Below, one piece after another: positions 1 through 7,884 of a stretch of DNA of 9,947 bases. The translations under genes and the position numbers were made by a program. The notes under the pieces are model-generated. The model was given only the letters and a program-made list of their open reading frames with translations. It did no database searches and was not told the DNA's origin. Location: contig PAPL01000030.1 in the NCBI GenBank assembly GCA_002708885.1, positions 6,201 to 16,147 of the forward strand. Direction: 5' to 3'. The DNA is from Verrucomicrobiales bacterium. GTDB taxonomy: Bacteria > Verrucomicrobiota > Verrucomicrobiia > Verrucomicrobiales > DEV007. Each line of letters starts with the position of its first letter. Within the stretch, counting starts at the first letter, position 1.

Positions 1-1529
1 TCCGCAATCGGTTCGCTTATATCAAGCAACTCAAAGAGTCCCTTACGTCCTCGGTACCCCGAGTTGCCGCATTCTTCACAACCGGCTCCGGTATAAAACT
101 CTTTGTCGCCAATGTCATCAGGACTTAATCCAAGCTCACCTAACAGCGCCATGCTCGGCTCATATGGCTGTTTACAATCAGAGCAAATGGTCCTGAGAAG
201 TCGCTGTCCCAAGACCCCTTCAAGCGAAGCGGAAACAAGGAATGGCTCGCATCCCATATCCACTAAACGGGTAACTGCTCCCGGAGCATCATTGGTATGA
301 AGAGTTGAAAAGACCAAGTGCCCGGTCAACGAAGCCTGTATCGCAATTTGAGCAGTTTCAACATCACGCATCTCACCGACAAGTATCCGGTCAGGGTCCT
401 GCCTCAGGAAAGCTCGAAGGACCCGGGAAAAAGTCAGACCTATGCCTTCGTTAACAGGGACCTGAATGATTCCCTCAACATCGTATTCTACTGGGTCCTC
501 GGCCGTGAGCAGTTTACTGTCGATGCTATTAATTCTCCGCAAGCAAGCGTATAGAGTTGTGGTTTTTCCTGCCCCGGTAGGACCAGTACAAATGAAAATG
601 CCGTTCGGCTTAATTATTGTTCCCTCAATGTATTCAGACAGTTCTGTCGGCAGGCCTAGATTTTCTAGATCAAGACTAACCGAAGATCGGTCAAGGACCC
701 TCAATACAACACTCTCACCGTAGCTCGTAGGCAGGGTAGAAACTCGGAAATCGATGTCCCTCTCTCCAAGAGACATGACCATCCGTCCGTCCTGGGGAAT
801 CCTTCTCTCAGCAATGTTGAGGTTGGACATGACCTTGATCCGAGAAATAATCGTATTCGCAAGATGCGCAGGAGGAGGAGACATCTCATAGAGTGCCCCG
901 TCCACGCGGTAGCGAATTTTAAATTCACTCTCGAACGGCTCGAAATGTATGTCTGAGGCCTGCTCTCTCATGGCCTGCTCAAGGACCAAATCAATGTACC
1001 TGACAATTGGAGCCGAGTTCGCTTCACTTTCTGCGTCATCATCACTCAAGGCAATCCCTTTGAGTTGTCCCAGAATATCATTCATTTGCCCCGCCCCTTC
1101 ACCAGCAACATAGACTCTCTCGATCCCTTCCAGGACCTGCTTCGTGTCGGCCACACAAAAGTCCAACTCCTGACTCAAGGCAAAACTCAATTCCTCACCG
1201 ACTTGAGGGTCCAGCGGATCGGCCAAGGCCACAGTCAATTTTGAACCATCATAACTAACAGGAAAAGCCTTGTAGAGCCTCGCAGTAGCGGCCGGAATGG
1301 CTGAAATGACTTCAGCTGCCGGACTAAATCCCTTCAAATTAACATGCTTATGGCCCAGGTCCTCGGCAATGTGATAAAACACATCCTCCCTGGCAAGAAC
1401 CCCATAATCTGCGATTGCCTGGGCAACATCTTTAGTCGAATTGCTCATCAAACCCTCGATTTCTTGGGCCTGATCTTTCGTGAGCGCACCGCGCTGCTTG
1501 AGTAGTTCTAGGACTGTTCCTGGTGTCAT
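1..1529 (-). CDS. PilB/GspE-type assembly ATPase, C-terminus cut off by window edge
   Basis: Hexameric AAA-like secretion/pilus ATPase that powers pilin or pseudopilin assembly from the cytoplasmic face of the inner membrane. I translated it by hand: 509 codons are open from ATG at 1529 to the window edge, with no stop. An N-terminal MshEN-like region (about residues 1-150) is followed by the ATPase core. Visible motifs are SDIHFEPFE (the usual SDIHIEP block), PQDGR (Gly248), Walker A GPTGAGKT (316-323, Lys322), EDPVEY, the Asp box RQDPD (Asp378, Asp380), GEMRD, TGHLVFSTLHTNDA, and a zinc-type tetrad Cys449/Cys452/Cys484/Cys487. Walker A has Ala where Ser is usual. The missing end should be about 50-70 residues, judged from the neighbouring paralogue. 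It lies 24 nt behind that paralogue, so the two are probably co-transcribed. The start has only an A-rich leader and no Shine-Dalgarno. PilB versus GspE cannot be settled here. Confidence 0.93.
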   Translation of the reverse strand, partial: MTPGTVLELLKQRGALTKDQAQEIEGLMSNSTKDVAQAIADYGVLAREDVFYHIAEDLGHKHVNLKGFSPAAEVISAIPAATARLYKAFPVSYDGSKLTVALADPLDPQVGEELSFALSQELDFCVADTKQVLEGIERVYVAGEGAGQMNDILGQLKGIALSDDDAESEANSAPIVRYIDLVLEQAMREQASDIHFEPFESEFKIRYRVDGALYEMSPPPAHLANTIISRIKVMSNLNIAERRIPQDGRMVMSLGERDIDFRVSTLPTSYGESVVLRVLDRSSVSLDLENLGLPTELSEYIEGTIIKPNGIFICTGPTGAGKTTTLYACLRRINSIDSKLLTAEDPVEYDVEGIIQVPVNEGIGLTFSRVLRAFLRQDPDRILVGEMRDVETAQIAIQASLTGHLVFSTLHTNDAPGAVTRLVDMGCEPFLVSASLEGVLGQRLLRTICSDCKQPYEPSMALLGELGLSPDDIGDKEFYTGAGCEECGNSGYRGRKGLFELLDISEPIA

Positions 1530-1553
1530 TTTAATTCTTAAATTGTTTTTGGA

Positions 1554-3251
1554 TTAATTAGCATCCGCCATCGTTACATGAATAATTTCTGACGCAGAGG
1601 TCATTCCATTTAAAACTTTACGGATACCATCCTCACGCAAAGTCCTCATTCCTATCTCACGTGCCTGCCTTCTTAATTGCGGCGTTGATAAGTTCTCGTT
1701 CACCATGTGTCGGACCTCATCATCAATTTGAAATATTTCAAAGATCCCTGCCCGGCCCTTATAGCCAGTGGCTCTACATTTTACGCAACCATCAGGCGTC
1801 ATAATCGTGGAATCATTCATTTGAGCAGCGTCCAAACTCAAAGCCTTTATTTCCCTTTCATTTAATTCTCCGGGAGTCTTGCATTCGGGACAAAGTTTCC
1901 GAATCAACCTCTGAGCAATGATCGCCCGCACCGCGGAAGCGATTAAGAATCTCTTGACCCCGATGTCAGCCATACGGGCAACGGCACTAGGAGCATCATT
2001 CGTGTGGAGAGTTGAAAATACAAGGTGACCAGTCAGAGACGCATTGATCGCTATTGATGCCGTCTCAAGGTCCCTAATCTCACCTATCATTATGATGTTT
2101 GGAGCCTGACGCAGTATCGATCTGAGCGCAGCAGCAAACGTCATCCCCACGTCCTCCTTGACCATGACCTGATTGATCCCGGACATTTGATACTCGACAG
2201 GATCCTCAACAGTAATGATTTTCCTGTCTGGCTTATTAATATAGTTAAGGCATGCGTATAGGGTCGTTGTTTTACCCGATCCTGTAGGGCCCGTCACAAG
2301 CAAAATCCCATCAGGAAGTGTTATTAATTGCTCAAACGTTGCCTGGTCGTCACTGAGGAAACCTAACTGAGCAAGGCCCAGATTCAGAGCAGACTTATCA
2401 AGGACCCTCATGACAACAGATTCTCCATGGTTCGTGGGAACAGTTGAAACACGCAAATCCAAATCTTTCTCCCCTAACCTCAATTGAATTCTGGCATCTT
2501 GAGGCAATCGCTTCTCGGCAATACTCATTGCCCCTGTCATGATCTTAATCCTTGCAATGATGGACGATAAAAGGTTGCGCGGATGATTAGCAACTTCATG
2601 TAAAACCCCATCAATTCGGTAGCGGACTCGGACCGAATTCTCTAGCGGCTCAATATGTATGTCAGAGGCGCCAGCATTAAATGACTCTTTAAGAATCTGT
2701 CCAACAAGTTTAATTACAGGAGCATCGTTCGCACCAAGATCCCCCTCACCTCCAGCATCGCCACCAGAAGCCTCCGAGAGAACAACCAAATCAGTGTCAG
2801 CATCAGCTCCACCTATCGCCTCATCGTACCACCGACCAATCGCATCATTGATTTGCTCCGGGGAAGAGACCCTAGCATCAACGTCATAGCCTAGGACATG
2901 GTTCAGACTATCAATGGTATCTGTGTCAAAAGGATCACTAATTGCAATCTCCAGCCGGTTCTGATCAAATCCGATAGGAACCATTACATAACGGCGAGCA
3001 TCCTCAAGCTTGACCATATTAACGATTTCTTTCGCTGGTGTGATATGGGTCAAATCAACGAAATCCATTCCGTAATTGACAGCACAGCACCTTGCAATAT
3101 CGGTTTCCTTGGCTTGGCCGGTCCGGATCAAAGTCTCGGCCAGTGACTCGGTCCCTTTCCGTTGCCCCTTAGCATCTTCGATCTGCGCTTCTGTGACTAT
3201 TTCACCTTCGACTAAAATACTAGCTAGATAATTTTCTTCTGCGGAATACAA
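1554..3251 (-). CDS. PilB/GspE-type assembly ATPase (565 aa, TTG start)
   Basis: Complete type IV pilus/type II secretion assembly ATPase of normal family length. It has an MshEN-like N-terminal domain (about 1-145), an acidic Gly/Ala/Asp-rich linker (about 150-175), and an ATPase core. The core shows ASDIHIEPLE, Walker A GPTGSGKT (321-328, Lys327), EDPVEYQ, Walker B-region IIMIGEIRD, STLHTNDAPSAVAR, and a zinc-type tetrad Cys454/Cys457/Cys489/Cys492. Two conserved blocks differ from the downstream paralogue: PQDAR (Ala253 instead of Gly) and RQAPN (381-385) instead of the Asp-box RQDPD. The start is TTG: an in-frame TAA lies 24 nt upstream with no ATG or GTG between, and the first ATG downstream is too far into the N-terminal domain. 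The gene after it is a second ATPase in the same reading frame, separated by one TAA and eight codons. Family assignment is firm; pilus versus secretion role is not resolved. Confidence 0.95.
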   Translation of the reverse strand: MYSAEENYLASILVEGEIVTEAQIEDAKGQRKGTESLAETLIRTGQAKETDIARCCAVNYGMDFVDLTHITPAKEIVNMVKLEDARRYVMVPIGFDQNRLEIAISDPFDTDTIDSLNHVLGYDVDARVSSPEQINDAIGRWYDEAIGGADADTDLVVLSEASGGDAGGEGDLGANDAPVIKLVGQILKESFNAGASDIHIEPLENSVRVRYRIDGVLHEVANHPRNLLSSIIARIKIMTGAMSIAEKRLPQDARIQLRLGEKDLDLRVSTVPTNHGESVVMRVLDKSALNLGLAQLGFLSDDQATFEQLITLPDGILLVTGPTGSGKTTTLYACLNYINKPDRKIITVEDPVEYQMSGINQVMVKEDVGMTFAAALRSILRQAPNIIMIGEIRDLETASIAINASLTGHLVFSTLHTNDAPSAVARMADIGVKRFLIASAVRAIIAQRLIRKLCPECKTPGELNEREIKALSLDAAQMNDSTIMTPDGCVKCRATGYKGRAGIFEIFQIDDEVRHMVNENLSTPQLRRQAREIGMRTLREDGIRKVLNGMTSASEIIHVTMADAN

Positions 3252-3280
3252 GGTATGAAAACGGGGTTTAAGTTACGGAC

Positions 3281-3302
3281 TTTGCATCACAATAATTGCA
3301 AA
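3281..3302. promoter_or_regulatory. Inverted repeat upstream of the TTG-start ATPase
   Basis: Perfect 6-bp arms TTTGCA (3281-3286) and TGCAAA (3297-3302) around a 10-nt centre, about 30 nt before the TTG start. Seen directly. It could be a protein-binding operator or a small leader hairpin. A TATAAA on the minus strand (3356-3351), further upstream, is a possible -10 element for the ATPase pair, but no good -35 partner is visible. Confidence 0.25.
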
Positions 3303-3401
3303 CAAAGAGCGGAATTCTGTACCAGCAAATAGGGCCCTTAGGCAAGTAATTTTATACTTATTTACTGTGAACAATTTGAAATCTAGAACATGAACGGCAC
3401 C

Positions 3402-3428
3402 AAAAAAAGACTAAAGAGCTAATCTTTT
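3402..3428 (-). terminator. Weak candidate terminator after the ftsB-like gene
   Basis: On the minus strand the RNA reads AAAAGA, a 12-nt loop, TCTTTT, then three more T, so a 6-bp AT-rich stem runs straight into a seven-T run (plus-strand A-run 3402-3408). The left arm overlaps the ftsB-like stop codon. The stem has little GC, so it would be weak at best. Its position fits the end of the eno-ftsB unit before the 175-nt gap to the ATPase genes. Confidence 0.3.
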
Positions 3429-3768
3429 ATCTTTGAATCCTAAAAACAACCTCCTCAGGCATCTGTAAATCTAGTCTATCTGGAGCCACAATTTCAAGAT
3501 ACCCAATGTCATTTGATGTATAAAGCTCATCCTGCAGGCGATTATTGCGTTCTCGAGTCAATTCATCCAAATGTTCCTTTAGCCTAGCATTTTCTCTATC
3601 CATTTCCTTGAGCTTGTCCCATTCTGGAGCAAAGACCGAAAAAACAAGGATTCCGAGGCCAACAACCGAAGCCAAAAGCAAGATTCTAGTTAATCTTTGC
3701 CACAAATTCAGACCCAACTCATCACGCTTTATACGATGGAGTTTTTGTCGATTGCTTATATTTCCCAT
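3427..3768 (-). CDS. ftsB: FtsB/DivIC-type septum formation protein
   Basis: Small bitopic membrane protein of 113 aa. It has a basic N-terminus (about 1-25), one transmembrane helix (about 26-46, rich in L, V, G), then a charged coiled coil (about 50-82) and a C-terminal segment ending in a PDRLDLQMPEEVVFRI stretch that matches the usual FtsB/DivIC tail (a short helix, then the PGE-like and hydrophobic end). In known systems such proteins bridge FtsL and FtsQ/DivIB in the divisome, with the coiled coil outside the cytoplasm. It follows eno by 14 nt, the same gene order as the eno-ftsB pair of many proteobacteria, which supports the call. The ATG at 3768 sits directly behind a palindrome that includes the eno stop, and no Shine-Dalgarno is visible, so translational coupling to eno is likely. 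Low sequence conservation in this family keeps ftsB versus divIC open. Confidence 0.82.
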   Translation of the reverse strand: MGNISNRQKLHRIKRDELGLNLWQRLTRILLLASVVGLGILVFSVFAPEWDKLKEMDRENARLKEHLDELTRERNNRLQDELYTSNDIGYLEIVAPDRLDLQMPEEVVFRIQR

Positions 3769-3769
3769 A

Positions 3770-5087
<1,318 letters not shown>

Positions 5088-5103
5088 TTAATGTTTATAA
5101 TTT

Positions 5104-5132
5104 CTGATAGTTAAAATTGTATCACGCCTCAA
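5104..5132 (-). promoter_or_regulatory. Possible eno promoter
   Basis: On the minus strand TTGAGG (5132-5127) is separated by 17 bp from TATCAG (5109-5104), about 35 nt before the eno ATG. The -35 is fair and the -10 is poor. The 117-nt gap behind the greA-like gene makes a separate promoter reasonable, but this particular site is only a suggestion. Confidence 0.25.
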
Positions 5133-5186
5133 CTCTTCACCTCTTGTTGAATGAAAGGCATTTGAAAAACCTAAATTATAATAAGT

Positions 5187-7064
5187 TTAAGAATTCTCTT
5201 TTGCGTAAGCGCTAATCGCCTTGACTCGAACGAGCCTAGTCTCGCCCTCTTTTTCTGTAGGCAACTCAATCTCATCTCCGACTGACTTGCCCAACATCGC
5301 ATTACCCATACCGGAAAGGTATGAGATGATTCCCTTATCAGTGTCCGTGTCCCATGCTCCCAGCATAGTTACAGACTCAGAGTTACCAGTACCGACATCT
5401 TCCAATTCAACGATTGTTCCTACAGATATGCTAGAAGTGTTCGCATCGCTAAAATCCGTGCCCCTGGCCGTTGCAATTTCAGCCTCAAGCTCTGCTTTTT
5501 GACGCATCAGAACTGCCTGTTGTTGCTTAGCTGCTTTGAATTCGAAATTCTCCTTAAGGTCTCCGTACTCCCGGGCAACGCCGATTTCTTTTGAGTTCTC
5601 AGGAATCTTCTTATTAATGATATCATCAAGCTTCTCCTGCCTCGCTTGTAAGCTTTCCCAGGAAACAATGAGACTAGAGGATTTTTCCTCCTCAGCCCCG
5701 TCACCACCTTTCTTGTCTTTCTTCTCTCCTGTTATCAAATCTTCGACTAGCGGGAACTTCTTTACTATTCGGGCAAGTAACGAATTCTTATTTAATCCTT
5801 CAAATACCGGCGTCGATTGAATTCTCCGCGTGAAGTGCCGTATTTCCGTATCGTCGCTCTCGGCTAGCAGGTCAGGTATTAATTCGGCATCATCAATTAA
5901 AAGATCATGGAGACGATTTGTTTTTGGGGTCGTCTCATCAAGATGATCTCTTTCTAAGGCACCTATAATTGAAGCCGATATTCCTTTATGAGCGAACGAT
6001 TCGGCTGACAATCCTTTCCTCTCTTTACATATCCATGCCACGACCTCAAAACCTAAACTTCTTTGAGAAAGACCCGTCAGAAGATGCTCTGACAAAAGTT
6101 CATCATGCCCATTTTCCGAAAGATACTTTGTTATCTCCCCTATGGCGCGCGCCCCGGAACCTTCCATGCATCCAATTAATTCGCTAGGCCATTGGTCTCC
6201 GTAAGCCTCTTTGATCGCATCATAAATCTGCCTCTGCCTACCGACTCCCATTCCTTTCAATATTTCAGAGAAATTCGCCTTATTCTCTCGAAGCACGTCA
6301 CTCAGCTTTAAACTGTCACCCAAGTCAAGGTTCCCAATCTTCTCAACCAAATCATCACGTGCAATCAAGAGCTCTACAGCAGCACCAGGAGAACGCCTGA
6401 TGGCCACAATGACCTGAGGAGAAATCGACTTTAGTATTTCCTCCAATTCTATTGCTGGCTCATCAAATACCGACAAGTCTTTGCTCATTGCCTCTAGGAC
6501 CGAAATCTTAGCCTTAATGTCTTTGGACTCAGTAAAATCTCCAATGAGTGCCTCGGCAGGAGTAATGCCCTCATCACGCAATTCAAATGGAAGGTTCCTC
6601 TTAGAGGGCAACACGAAACGTCGGTCCGTCCTTATCTTCTTTTTTGCCGACTCCCACCAACTCTTGTATTTGTCGTCAGGAATGATTCTGCCTTTGATTC
6701 TGTCTTCCCAGTGATCAAGGAAAAGAGAACCTCCAAAACTGCTCAAAACCTCAAAAGCAAAACTAATAGGGTCATCTAGCGCAAATTGCTTCGTCGCCTC
6801 GGGATCTCCTACAAATTTGGCAAAAATATGCTCATTATCCAGTACCTCCAGAGAATTGGCGGCAAATTGCAATTTCATGGCATGGTCAGGCTTACCCTCA
6901 AAATCGATGGTCATCTTGTCACCGAAAAGATCCCATTCCTTTATGACCCCTGGGCCCCAGCTCTTATGAAGACAAAAAACACCCGGCTCCAATTCAGAAA
7001 CCTTTTCTCCTAATTTTGCGTCTAGTCGCCCTGCATCAACTAATGTTTGAACCTGCTCTTGCAT
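5187..7064 (-). CDS. greA: Enlarged GreA-type transcript cleavage factor (625 aa)
   Basis: The C-terminal part is a GreA/GreB factor, which inserts its coiled coil into the RNA polymerase secondary channel and stimulates cleavage of backtracked RNA. The coiled coil spans about 470-540. It has GDLKEN at its tip with Asp502 and Glu505, spaced like the catalytic Asp41/Glu44 of E. coli GreA. An FKBP-like domain follows (about 545-622, ending in LVRVKAIS). Ordinary GreA is about 158 aa; here some 450 residues precede it. These are a small beta-rich module (about 26-76, with GPGVIKEWD and IDFEGKP) resembling SH3/Tudor or CarD-type folds, a long predicted-helical region (about 80-445), and a charged linker (448-464). 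Long GreA proteins of this layout are known in chlamydiae. The ATG at 7064 has no clear Shine-Dalgarno. It is divergent from a TIGR04073-type gene and upstream of eno. The GreA module is firm; the function of the N-terminal part is unknown. Confidence 0.93.
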   Translation of the reverse strand: MQEQVQTLVDAGRLDAKLGEKVSELEPGVFCLHKSWGPGVIKEWDLFGDKMTIDFEGKPDHAMKLQFAANSLEVLDNEHIFAKFVGDPEATKQFALDDPISFAFEVLSSFGGSLFLDHWEDRIKGRIIPDDKYKSWWESAKKKIRTDRRFVLPSKRNLPFELRDEGITPAEALIGDFTESKDIKAKISVLEAMSKDLSVFDEPAIELEEILKSISPQVIVAIRRSPGAAVELLIARDDLVEKIGNLDLGDSLKLSDVLRENKANFSEILKGMGVGRQRQIYDAIKEAYGDQWPSELIGCMEGSGARAIGEITKYLSENGHDELLSEHLLTGLSQRSLGFEVVAWICKERKGLSAESFAHKGISASIIGALERDHLDETTPKTNRLHDLLIDDAELIPDLLAESDDTEIRHFTRRIQSTPVFEGLNKNSLLARIVKKFPLVEDLITGEKKDKKGGDGAEEEKSSSLIVSWESLQARQEKLDDIINKKIPENSKEIGVAREYGDLKENFEFKAAKQQQAVLMRQKAELEAEIATARGTDFSDANTSSISVGTIVELEDVGTGNSESVTMLGAWDTDTDKGIISYLSGMGNAMLGKSVGDEIELPTEKEGETRLVRVKAISAYAKENS

Positions 7065-7103
7065 TGATTCCGAACAATAGGAACGAGGAGCGGTAATCGC
7101 AAT

Positions 7104-7124
7104 GGGAAATACTGCGTATTTTCC
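7104..7124. promoter_or_regulatory. Palindrome in the divergent intergenic region
   Basis: Arms GGGAAATAC (7104-7112) and GTATTTTCC (7116-7124) pair over 9 bp with one G-T mismatch around TGC. It lies 40 nt before the greA-like start and about 104 nt before the divergent gene start at 7228. It could be an operator serving either gene, or a hairpin in the greA-like leader. Only the symmetry itself is seen. Confidence 0.35.
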
Positions 7125-7184
7125 ATAATTCTTCCCATCTTGACTCGAATCGGCAGAAGATTCTCAATTTTTCGAAATTTCAGC

Positions 7185-7214
7185 TTGTCAAAGATCAGTG
7201 ATCGAAGCTAATCT
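7185..7214 (+). promoter_or_regulatory. Possible promoter of the TIGR04073-type gene
   Basis: TTGTCA (7185-7190) matches the -35 consensus at five of six positions. With an 18-bp spacer it reaches TAATCT (7209-7214), a weak -10. Transcription would start only a few bases before the ATG at 7228, giving a very short leader. If real, it argues against the upstream GTG at 7198 as the start. Confidence 0.25.
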
Positions 7215-7227
7215 TAAACAAGAAATA

Positions 7228-7650
7228 ATGAAAAAACTTATCGTTTTTGCCTTAGCTACGAGCCTTCTGGTAACTGGAACATCCATTGCGGACATCCAGT
7301 CGCCTCCTGGAGGAAAACAAACCCCAATACGTAAACTTTCCCGTGCTGTAGGAAACATACTCTTCGGAATTAACGAAGTCCCAACGACTTGGAGACGAAC
7401 CGTTGAAGAAGAAGGTACTGTTTATGCTGCCAGTTATGGAGTCATTAACGGAGCAGTCCGTAGCCTCGTGAGAACAGGTTATGGTGTCTTTGAATTTGTA
7501 ACTTTCCCAATCGAAACTTACAAAGGAAGCTACGGCCCCGACTATGGCGGAAAAAACATCTGGTGGGATTTAAACCACGGATATGCTGAACTGGCCCCTG
7601 AACTTGGGTTCCAAACCAAGTTTAGTAACGGCAGGACACAGAGCTGGTAA
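7228..7650 (+). CDS. Exosortase-associated TIGR04073-type exported protein
   Basis: Small protein of 140 aa beginning MKKLIVFALATSLLVTG, a clear Sec signal peptide with probable cleavage after Ala21 (SIA then D). The mature part has the features I associate with the TIGR04073 family, described as exosortase system-associated: RKLSRAVGNILFGINEVP, a Gly-rich middle YAASYGVINGAV, then RTGYGVFEFVTFPIE and a Trp/Tyr-rich tail. The family's function is unknown to me; it may insert into or lie at the outer membrane or periplasm. I chose ATG at 7228 over the in-frame GTG at 7198 because it puts the two Lys and the hydrophobic core right at the N-terminus. The leader AAACAAGAAATA is A-rich without Shine-Dalgarno. 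No exosortase gene or PEP-CTERM protein is in the window. It is followed by a strong terminator, so it is probably monocistronic. Family call from recalled motifs, not a search. Confidence 0.75.
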   Translation: MKKLIVFALATSLLVTGTSIADIQSPPGGKQTPIRKLSRAVGNILFGINEVPTTWRRTVEEEGTVYAASYGVINGAVRSLVRTGYGVFEFVTFPIETYKGSYGPDYGGKNIWWDLNHGYAELAPELGFQTKFSNGRTQSW

Positions 7651-7680
7651 TTTCAATCCTAAATTAGGATAAATAACTTT

Positions 7681-7708
7681 AAAAACCCGCCGAAAGGCGG
7701 GTTTTTTT
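7681..7708 (+). terminator. Intrinsic terminator after the TIGR04073-type gene
   Basis: Perfect 11-bp stem AAAAACCCGCC (7681-7691) / GGCGGGTTTTT (7696-7706) with a GAAA tetraloop and a seven-T run (7702-7708). It starts 30 nt after the stop codon. It isolates the upstream gene from rpoA and implies a separate rpoA promoter. Confidence 0.95.
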
Positions 7709-7778
7709 GTTTTATTAGGCAATTCTCATACAATTAATGAAGTCCCTACTTGCAAAATAGGGTTTTCCCCCGAATATA
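7707..7778 (+). promoter_or_regulatory. Candidate rpoA-rplQ promoters
   Basis: Because a terminator ends at 7708, rpoA needs its own promoter before 7885. Two sigma70-like options are visible: TTGTTT (7707-7712), 16 bp, TACAAT (7729-7734); and TTGCAA (7750-7755), 17 bp, AATATA (7773-7778). The first has the better -10 and would give a leader near 140 nt, the second near 100 nt. Either leader would contain the structured element at 7801-7867. Confidence 0.4.
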
Positions 7779-7800
7779 CCCGCCTGCGAGAAATACAATC

Positions 7801-7867
7801 TGCCGTAGGTCCCTGGGTGCTGGAAAAATCTGTCCAGTTCACCTCACTCGCCAGGGGGAACCCGGCA
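7801..7867 (+). ncRNA. Structured RNA leader candidate ahead of rpoA
   Basis: Nested complementary segments fold one long arm: TGCCG (7801-7805) with CGGCA (7863-7867); GGT (7808-7810) with ACC (7860-7862); CCCTGG (7811-7816) with CCAGGG (7851-7856); GTG (7817-7819) with CAC (7840-7842); CTGG (7820-7823) with CCAG (7834-7837), closing a 10-nt A-rich loop. Unpaired pieces are TA, GGA, TT and an 8-nt 3' bulge (7843-7850). That is 21 pairs in 67 nt, ending 17 nt before the rpoA ATG. No U-tract follows, so it is not a terminator. I do not recognise it as a known riboswitch or ribosomal-protein leader. Pairings are seen directly; a regulatory role is inference. Confidence 0.5.
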
Positions 7868-7884
7868 AACCCAATAAAAGAAAA

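Noticed and set aside
103..723. Plus-strand open frames opposite the first ATPase gene
   Set aside because: They are antisense to a continuous minus-strand frame with full PilB/GspE motifs and encode low-complexity or motif-free products.
5221..5820. Plus-strand open frames of about 93 aa opposite the greA-like gene, and similar ones opposite eno and ftsB
   Set aside because: They lie antisense within well-supported genes, lack motifs, and read as Ser/Pro-rich shadow translations.
7198..7227. GTG start for the TIGR04073-type gene, adding ten residues
   Set aside because: It would put a charged stretch before the MKK signal-peptide start; the ATG at 7228 gives a standard signal peptide.
7801..7867. 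tRNA or SRP RNA on either strand
   Set aside because: No TpsiC arm, anticodon arm or SRP apical motif; the pairing forms one long arm rather than a cloverleaf.
7750..7884. N-terminal extension of rpoA by 45 codons from a TTG start
   Set aside because: The added residues are basic and unlike any alpha N-terminus, the DNA there is explained by nested RNA stems, and ATG at 7885 gives the normal protein start.
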